A stretch of 64,000 nucleotides of DNA, from assembly GCA_008933995.1 (NCBI GenBank), contig WARS01000034.1, forward strand, positions 1,689,501-1,753,500. Direction: 5' to 3'. This stretch comes from Datnioides undecimradiatus (Eukaryota; Chordata; Actinopteri; Lobotiformes; Datnioididae). Within the stretch, counting starts at the first letter, position 1. Each line of letters begins with the position of its first letter. The translations under genes and the position numbers were made by a program. A model generated the notes under the pieces. The model saw only the letters and a program-made list of their open reading frames with translations. It was not told where the DNA came from and searched no databases. Positions 39,610 through 49,007 of this stretch are shown here, piece after piece.

Positions 39610-40426
39610 CTGTGATGTTTTCAGAGGCTAATAAATGAGCTTTAATTGTTGCTGCCTCAAGTGCAGCAGAAAAAAATGATTCAAAGAGGCTGTCGAGCCC
39701 GTTAGGACATATTCACTTTACACAATTAGTCAAATTTGTCACGAGTTGGTCAATTAAAGCTTTTGAGCCCATTAAGAATCCATTCAGGGTGCTGAAACGC
39801 GTTTGTTGTTGTTCATGATCTCAAAACTGTGTCACAAATTGAAGTTATTTCAAAGACCACATTACATCTGTTTATCACATGGATACAAGGAACTGTTGGC
39901 CAAATCCTAGAGGCTGAATACAGCTTTGAATTATTTTACTTATGACCTCATAAAGCTGTCAGTGTGGACAACAGTTAACATAATCTGTCTTAAGAGAGTC
40001 ATTTTGCATCTATAGCTGCTGGATGAAATGAAGGGGCAGAGATTGGTTGTTGGACTGGTACAAACGTGCAAGTTATGTACCCAAACAGCTCAAGTGTGAT
40101 CAGAGGAATCATTCAGCTCCTAGGATCATGGCTAAAACTCATCAGAATGAAGCTGAAATTTAAAAAACAAAAACAGAAACGATGCAGTTACACACCAATG
40201 ACTTCACATTATACCGACAACATATCAGAGACAAAGGGACAAACGGCGGCAGGTTTCCTCGGTGCAGGACTAAGAAATTCCTCCTCTAATCTCCGCTGCA
40301 CACAGACTAACAGTTACAGGAGCAGGTTTGAGAGTGAATCAGTTCCAGATCTACAGTGACGAGTTGTTGTGTGAGCCCTCCGAGTAAAAAGTCTTTGATC
40401 CAGCACAAACAACAGCAGCTCCTCTA

Positions 40427-40466
40427 TTTTTCTTTTCTTTTTTTTCTTTTCTTTTTTTTTTTTTTT
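40427..40466 (-). repeat. A-rich tract in the rnd3 3' UTR
   Basis: The plus strand is a 40-base T-rich run broken by four C residues; the mRNA therefore carries a genomic A-rich tract about 440 nt after the stop. Such tracts prime oligo-dT internally and can mimic a short 3' end in cDNA data. Confidence 0.9.
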
Positions 40467-40904
40467 ACTCAAGGCAGCAAACCTCAATCGCCAGCTTTGG
40501 CTCTCATTCAAAAGATCACATGTTCTTCATCCCCTCCGTTACAAATGAGCGTCTCCTAATGACATCACTCCTCCTGCTCATTTCCTGTCGGTGTGGAAAG
40601 CCTCGACCACATCCGCTTCGTCGTCCCACAGGAAGTGGGTCACTTCCCCGAGCAGGTAGCTCGCTGACAGATAGCTTCCTCGTCTGGTGGGGCGGGGGGG
40701 CCACATGGATCGGGACGCTACTACGCATTGAGTTTTCATTGGTGCAGAGTATTCCAGTAACATGAACATCGATTGAAGCTTATAAAACCCCTTTCCAGAC
40801 AAATAAGGGGTCTTTAGCATGCAGGAACGAGCTTTGCCCCGTAGCATCCTGCTTGCACTGTGCTCTGTCCTCGTTCTCAGTCCAATCCTCCTCTGTCTGA
40901 TCAG

Positions 40905-41153
40905 TCACATGACAGAGCAACTTTTGGCTTTGTCCTTCCGGAGGTCCGAGGCCACTGCCGCCAGGTCAGGCCTACCGGGCATGTGTGAAATCCTCTTGTT
41001 TCCGCGGGCGGCCTTACTGCGCTTGACGTTTTTGTTGTTTTTGTTGATGCAAGCCAGCGTGGCCACGTGGAAAATGTCTCTGACGCTGTTCTCCGACTGC
41101 TGAGCCGAGCACTCGATGTAGGGCGCCGAGATCTGCTTGGCCATGCTGGAACC
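40905..41153 (-). CDS. rnd3: rnd3 coding exon 5 (residues 162-243 and stop)
   Basis: A 249-nt terminal exon with acceptor tcctcag|GGT and stop TGA at 40907-40905. It encodes the G5 loop (ECSAQQ), the last helix, a lysine/arginine-rich tail and the farnesylation box CSVM. Compared with human, one residue is missing where human reads GAATY and fish reads SAPY (170-173). In the tail, human Ser210, Thr214 and Ser222 correspond to Ala209, Asn213 and Gly221 here, while human Ser218 and Ser240 are kept as Ser217 and Ser239. Confidence 0.96.
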   Translation of the reverse strand, partial: GSSMAKQISAPYIECSAQQSENSVRDIFHVATLACINKNNKNVKRSKAARGNKRISHMPGRPDLAAVASDLRKDKAKSCSVM

Positions 41154-43872
41154 CTGAGGAGGAGGAGGAAGAGGTCAAATGCGGTCACTGCCGGAAGAAA
41201 AAGCTCAGGTTGGCTAAAGGGTAACTCGTTTTTAAGCGCTCGCGTCAACAATGACGAGAGGATTTTCACACTTAGGGAAGTCGGCTTAAAGTAGAGTACA
41301 ATGAACGGTTTCAGTCACAAAACTTAAAACATCTGGCTTCTGGAAACACATTTACATACCTGGTCGTAAGAGACTGGTGTCTGTCTGTGGTTGGAAAGCT
41401 CCACCAGTGTGCTCAGGTCGGTGCGCAGGTCTGATTTACATCCAACCAACAGCATCTTAGTGTTGGGACAGAACTCCTGGATCTCCCCTTTCCACTGTGG
41501 AGAAAAACAAATGCTTGTACTCAGGCGACATAAAGAGAGACGCTTTCTTCTTAATTTTGTTTATAATAGCGGAAAAAGATGGAAACTTATTTACCACCGC
41601 TGCAAGCAAGGTAAGTGATAATGAGCAGAAGATCAATATCTATTTTCCCCAATGACGACATATCAATATAAACAAAGCAAAACCAAACGTGTAAATATGA
41701 TTTGACCCAATAAAAAGTTCAAATACTTGTTAAAATATACATGTTGGCCAGAAAGAACTGATCCCATGAGTCCTGATCCCCCGTCACCGGTTATTTAAGT
41801 ACAAAGGTTACAGCTGCCACTTCCTGGAGCCCCTCATGCTTTGAACCCTGAAAAGGAACTACAAATAATCCCCATGTTTCCTCCCTGACAACAATAAATG
41901 CTCTGTGATCAATGGCATTTCTCCAGGGGCTTTAATCTGAGGCTAATGTGCCTCAGGGCTGGCTGGCTGGCTGGCCAGGGGATCAAGTTCATCGACCCCA
42001 GCGAGGAAGTTGTTTTGTACAGTGTGTCTATCACCTTCTGTCTGCACAAACACCACTTGACTAAAAGCCGGGGCCAATGCTAATCAAGACGCTTATTGTC
42101 AAAAAACAGAGCACTGACTAACACAAGCAAACACACAGTCTGATCACCAGACAGACACGCACACTGTAGCATGTGAGCAGGCAGCCCACTAACCAGAACA
42201 ACTGGTTAACATGTTCCCAATTATCTCTAATGCCAGATTACAGCACAGAAGAACGAGATGATACAGTGGCTGCACAGCTGGATATGTGGTGAAATGATGT
42301 TTCCAGATAAAAAGATTGTAAAAGTATTTGTTTTTCATTCAAACTCAGACATTTAGACATGTTTAGTCCTGTTGTTGGACTAAACTAAAATGAACACAGT
42401 GGAAACAGGAAGTTCCTTCCAACAGAAGACAAATGTCAGGTGTGTTCTGTTCAGAACAATGGTTTTGCATTTTTAGCATATTCAGCTGAGCATCGCAGCC
42501 TTCCAGCCGTCAGATGACTGATCCTGCACGTCCTGCATTATGTTCACTGCACCCTCTCACATGTGGGAGTCAACCAGTGCGACCATAGTCATCAGACATC
42601 AACCGCCACTCCCATGTGAGTAACTTGTGCCTACACTTCAAGTGTAAAAGTCAAGTCAGTGGAGAGTGTTACTTCCTTCTTCCAGCCGCTCCGGGGATTT
42701 GACCCAGCGACCCTCCAGTCACACTGCAGCTTTACAACTCCACATCACAAGATCTGACGTGACTGAGGCTACAGAGAGACTGTAGACTTCCACTTTTGAT
42801 CAAGTTAAATGCATCATGGCCTTTGTCAGCAGATCAAATTAAATCAAAGTGTTGAGTTTAAAGGCTAAAGACTTCTTCTGAGCCTATCAAAGGCTTCATG
42901 AGCGCTCTCTTGAATAAAAGCACTGGTTAAAGAGCTACAAACCTTTTTCAGCACGCTGTCGAGTGTCTCGGGGCGGCTGATGTCGAAGCAGATGAGGACG
43001 GCGTCAGAGTCTGGATATGAGAGAGGCCTTACGTTGTCGTAGTACGGAGATCCTGGAAAGAAAAGCAAAAAAGAAACTGAAACAGCTGCTTTTTGAGACA
43101 ATCACCCAGATTTATGCAACAGAACTCTACATAAACAACACTGCATCCTTGTGAATTTAAGACCAGTAGAAAACACTTTCAGTTTGCTACTGGAAGCTAT
43201 TTTGGGTCACTCTAAACAGGAATCCAGCTCTGGGGACATCGGTGTTTGACACAAACAGACAGAAAATTGGACACCTTATGTCCCGAGGCTGGATTAGCAC
43301 ATGTTTATCCAATTCAAGAACTTCACTGAGAAGGAAATGCCTGTATTGAAGCAAGGGGCGGCAACCGACACAGCAAACCTCAAACACATTTTCTAGAGTG
43401 CATGAACATGGCCAAAATCACCGCTTGAAACTCTAAAGCATTTCTGACAGTTACTCTGATATGACATGATTGCAGCTCAGCCATAATCCATGGCAACCAG
43501 GCGAGAAAAACAAATAATGCAGCCATGAGCTGAAAAAAAAAAAAAAAAAAAAGTGCTGACTACGGCAAGATCGGCCGCTGAAGAAATCCTCTGTGGAGAA
43601 CTTCAGAGCGAGGAAATGACTCGCTCCTCAAAATTGAAACCATGTGTGAGGGAGACGCCCCTCGCTCCGCCAGACTGAAGCATCTCCGGAGAGGAAGGGA
43701 GGGGGGAGAGGGTGGCGTCATGTCAAGGTGAGTCGAGATCACATGACGAGCAAGAGCTGACCACACACACCCGGCTGCCAAAAATCTGGAGAATTTTGTT
43801 TTTGGTAACTGAAGGCTCCCCTGGGAGGTCCTCTCTAAACACTGCTGTGGAGAAAAGCCAGGAATGCAGTGT

Positions 43873-43904
<32 letters not shown>

Positions 43905-46900
43905 TGCACTAGTGATCCTAATCTAAACAGTCTGGATGGGAGACGACACCGTTAAAACAATCCATGCTTCCTTCCAGGACTGGGCCTCGCACAAGCAAAG
44001 CACGACTCCAGCCGCTGTGAGCACGTTAGATGTTCCACTGCTGCGTTCAGACATGTGAACTGTATCTGTGTCCGTACTCACGCATTCCCTGCGTTTGAGC
44101 CATTATCGTCTGCACGAGGTTATTTAGACCAACGAGAGCTGATCTAGAGGGCTGCTGCAAAAACACCAATTAACTGGAGCATCGACTGAGTGCAACAAAC
44201 AACCAAATTATATGAAAATCCATATGATCGACTTGTCGCGCCACTAGTCTAATCATTACTTTAATCACCAGTTTGCTTGTAAAGAACTTAATATTTGATT
44301 CGTTTCTAAAAGCTCATCTTAAAATCACATTATCATATTTTCATTATTCCCATAACATTTAAAGGTGGAATTAACATTGAGATAATGTGCTTAAAAGCCT
44401 GAAAGACAGACATTACCTATCTGCTCTGGAGTTGCACTGAAAGACATTTTGTGTTTTAGGTGTCAGTGATGTCACGTTTCCTCTGGCTCATCCTGAATCC
44501 CACAGTATCACTTTCCCAAATGTTAGCGCACACGGGCTCATTTCTGTGTGCTAATGCCCTTCTTCTCTCTCAAAAACTGAAAGTCAGTGAAGTGTGGACG
44601 CCAGGAACTACACCGAATAAGTTATTTTGACATCCTGATCTGAACATAATGTGTTTCATATGGGAACAGGCTTGTGATTTCCCTTACGACTACGCCCTCC
44701 GAGGATCTTTTGGAAAGCTGTCTGATAGGTGACACCACCTCGACAGAAAGGCCCAACTCTGAGCAGCTATCATCCATACAACGCAGGAAGTACAAGGAGA
44801 GGTGGAATGTGGGATCACCCCACCACACACACACACACACGAGACACAATCAATCACGACCATGTTGCATTGTTTCGAGGGTTTTCCTTTTTTTTCTTCC
44901 AGCTCTCGCTGCCTGGAACCAATCGCTGGAAACATAAGACCCTGCGACTGAAAGGGTGAGCTGGAGTCGGTTGACATTTTATAACGAATTGATTGTTTTT
45001 TCCCCAAACCCGATGAAATGAAACACACACATCGGAGAGGCAGGGTGCAGCGTGTGAGGTCTCATTCTCAAAGCGCCTGCACATATTCCTGTGAATTTAC
45101 CTGGAGATTGAAGTATTTATAGCCGCAAATCCTCCAAGTGCATCTCGGCAAACAATTTCAAGCTGCACAACATAAACAGGAAAGAGCGGCAACTTTCACA
45201 GAGGATCAAATATTTGCATGTGTTAAAGTGTGTGTGGCTGTGTGTGTGTGTGTGTGTGTGGATGGTTTTCAGACTTTTAACAGGAGACGTTTTCTCTCTT
45301 GTTGCTGTTTATAGCGGAGCTGTAACTGCATTAGGCCTGCGTCTGCGACCAAACTCTGCTTTGAGGTCGTCTTCCTGCCAACCGGAAAGATAAGAGGATA
45401 TCCCAGAGCTAACACACACACACACACACACTCACACAATGACCTGGTGACTGTCATCTAATTAGCTCTTGTCATTGTTCTCCCACAGGATCTCTAAATC
45501 TGGAAGGAAGATACACACCCTGTCCACCCTCCCTGTCTTTTAAACACACAGTGACACACACTCTCTCCAGCCCCCTCGCCAGCTCTTAAACACATCCTCC
45601 CTCGTGTCTTGCTCACGGCGAATCAATACCATGGTGTGGAATGGCAGGGGAGGCTGCAATGTGTCGTGAAACAATGCCAAACGTCCACTGTGGCCCTGAG
45701 GAACAACCAAATGACTTTCCACGAGCGAGGTGAAGCTCTTCCAAGACGTAAAAATGTGTTTCCTTCCTGGTTTGCTAATGTGCTTTTTCAGGCTTGTTTC
45801 CACAACAGCTGGGATGAAAAGCATCTCTTAATGCCATAAATACACAGGAAAGGAGTTGGAAAATACATACTGCTCTATTCATGTGGTGTGACTCATTCAA
45901 ATTCCCAGATGTTAGATGACTTCCACAGAAAGAAAAAGAAAAGAAATGTGAAATTTCCCAATGTTCCCAGGAATACTGGAATACTGTTCTAAATGTTCCA
46001 TGATGTTCAAGACATCCCACGTTTTGTAGGAAGCCTGCACACAAATGGCTCACTGACATGGAAATGTACTTTTATCTTGCACAAACACACACAGTCCTGA
46101 GGTAAGCCAGCTGCGTCTGACAGTCTGGAAGTATGGCAACAGGTCTGCAGGCCTGCTGATTTACTGCATAGCTAACATAGCTGAGCAGAACTAAACTGAG
46201 CGTGTGTGTGTGTGTGGAAAGGCGTTAGCCTTGGCGAACACCTGTGGAAACGACAAACAGCAACAGGCACGTCCAGCCACCCCACACCATCCAGCTTAAA
46301 TATATAACCTCTCAGCAGCCACACACGTTCAACAGCAACAGAGAAGACAAAGAGCAATTTCATCTGAAGTAACCTGAACCAATAGCTGCTGTAGTTGCTG
46401 TGGTTACCGAGATATCTGTTGCTGCAAAAACTGCCGTGCAAAAGCCATCATGCCAATACGACGCAATGCAATAAATCAAAATTTGTTAGAATGCAGCCTG
46501 ATAGGTTATGACACAATATTAAAACATGATGATGCAATATGTCACTATGAGATATGTTACTATAAGCATGCCATTAGATGTTATATTAACATACAATGCT
46601 ATGGATGTGACATAATGATTTGTGACAAAATGCTAATATTTTACTTTACAATGTTACTGTATGAAATTGTATGTTAATATCTAATATGTCACAACACGTC
46701 ATGTTACTGTGAGGTATTCTACCATAGGTTACGGTATGTGGCATTTCCATATGCTACATTACAATAAGCTATGCTACAATACAACGTCTAGTTGTTTTGA
46801 TGAAATGTAACGTCTCTGTGGACAAACACTCATCTTGAAGATCTTATCCCATGAGGTGCTCTGACAAACTCCAGATGTGAATGCAGCTAAAACACACTAA

Positions 46901-48964
46901 AAAGATCAAAACATGAGCTCTTCATAGAGGCAGCATATTAGAGCAGGACACACAGAGTTCAAGGTGTTCGGTGTCAACACCAGACTTTAATGTCAGGTGT
47001 AACTTCACACAGAGAGTCCCTCCACAACATCAGCAGACAGGAAGCCTATTAACCCTTCCCATGATTCCACTGTCCTTTACTTCACACACTACACAACCAA
47101 CGTCGGCTCAAGGCTCTCTCGCCGGTCGGCAAATTCCAACGCAATTCAATTTCCCCTTGGAAACGAGGTAGGGCTTTAGTGAACCACGCCACTTCTTTCA
47201 CTCCGCCAAGGATCGGGGCCTTCTGGGTACAATAGGGGTCTTTGTGGAGGAGGAAGTAGAAACCTTTAGTCTGAGGAATGCCAGACATGCGGCTCCAATT
47301 CGCTGAGCCCAGAAATGTGATCCGATGCAACAATGGCTGCCGACGGAGGAGCAGAGGGGGCACAGTGTGTGTGAGAAGCAGAGGAACTTACAGAGTGCAT
47401 GAACAAGTCCCAGAGTGGTACAGGGGAACTGGCAGATGCAACATGCACTAGAAAACACAGAAGGAACTGCTCTGACCAAACTCTATTATTATGCATCTTC
47501 CTTTCAAACTTCATCTGACTCTCTTCCTGTTTTTCAAAGTGGGTCATCTTTTAATGTGCAGAGTCGGCAGCTGTTCAAATCAGCGCTAAACAAAAAAACA
47601 AGAACTTTCCCATTAGGGTTCCCGGGGATAAATATTATCAAATGAGATCCGTGGGGTCCAACACGCGTGTCGCTCTGGGAGTCCTTGATGTGAAAATGCC
47701 TGAGAGTTCCTGTGTTTTTCTGATAAGACATTACTGAGGCTTTCATTTGTGCCAGCTTTGGAAAGTTATTCAAGTAACTGATTTACTGAATAATATATCC
47801 CAGACTTGCTCTAAATTTTGGTGTCTTTCAGCTCATTGTGTTGGTTTCACGGCCCAAAACTTTACTGTCTGATGCTACTGTATAGCAACAAATAGCAGAA
47901 AGACAAAGTAACAAACATGTGAACACTGCAGAACATTTAGCGGCTAAAAAGCCAGATAATGACAACAACCGCTGAAAGGAATACGGGACATCATGTCGTC
48001 AGAAACGTGAACATGAATAAGTTCTACTGTCGCTCCAGATCTGCTGGGTGTGTAAATGTGCAGCTGTTTGCCAACATGTTAGACATTAGCTGTAAGTATG
48101 TGCAGTGTGTTTGCAGCTTGCTCCGCTGCTTCAAATTAATCAGGTCTGAGATTCACTAAATCATAAAAATTCCTGATTTCAGTGCCTCTGTTCTGAAGAT
48201 CTGCTGCTTTTTCTCAGCTTTATGACTTTTAATTAAACATCTCTGCTTCTGAACTGTTGGACAAGCAATTAAAAGACATCACCAAAGGCTCTGGGAAAGT
48301 CTGACAGGCGTTTACTTCTGCGATTTCCTGACATTTTAAGAACTAAACTCTTAAACAAATAAAAGGAAAACTAAATTGTCAATAAAAAATGCAGTTGTGG
48401 CCTTGCCTGGGATTTCCTGCTCACAGGTTTTCAGATGCTTTTTCGCTCTTTCAACTCAGGAAAATGAGAAGAGGCCTCAGGCACACAGGCGCTGAGCCAC
48501 AGGGGTCGTTCTGTTTACCTTTGCTGTCTCTTCCTATCCTCCAGTTCGACTCAAACAAACACCTTTGCAGCTCATTTAGACAAGCAGGCAGGCGGCGAAA
48601 CCGCTTCCTCTGCTGGAGAAAGAAGTGTGAAGCATCAAAGGCTGCGCCTCGGCCCTGACGGGCCCCACCCTGAGTCCGGGGAAGCAAAGCTAGCACAGAA
48701 AAGCCGGGTGGAGTGGGGGTGAGGGGGGACAAATGGGAGGCAATACAACTGGCAGGCATTTACCTTAATGACCTGAATTACTCCAATCACCCTCCCTTTT
48801 AAACACACACACCAGGCTCCTCATTAGACCACTCATCACTGCAGAACAAAGACCACCACAGAGTGTGTAGGTGTGTGTTTGCAAGGGAAGGAGGGGGGTG
48901 GCAGTCCAGAGTGTTTGTCTTCATCTCTGCGTCCTGTTCTTTGTCCGAGTGCACGCTGGGGTCA

Positions 48965-49007
<43 letters not shown>

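Larger units (their letters stand above)
38810..40904 (-). other. rnd3: rnd3 3' untranslated region (predicted, about 2.1 kb)
   Basis: Starting after the TGA, the first canonical AATAAA found on the minus strand is at 38828-38823, followed by a GT-rich stretch (about 38807-38785), the expected arrangement of a cleavage site. The UTR contains an internal A-rich tract (minus strand of 40427-40466), a miR-200b-type and a miR-17-type seed match, and an AU-rich element AATATTTATT at 38860-38851. The end is inferred from signals only. Confidence 0.5.

Noticed and set aside
43533-43552. A20 run considered as the tail of a processed pseudogene
   Set aside because: The preceding bases show no open frame, poly(A) signal or repeat-family similarity.
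43695-43712. GGGAGGGGGGAGAGGG considered as a G-quadruplex
   Set aside because: Only three separate G-runs of three or more are present.
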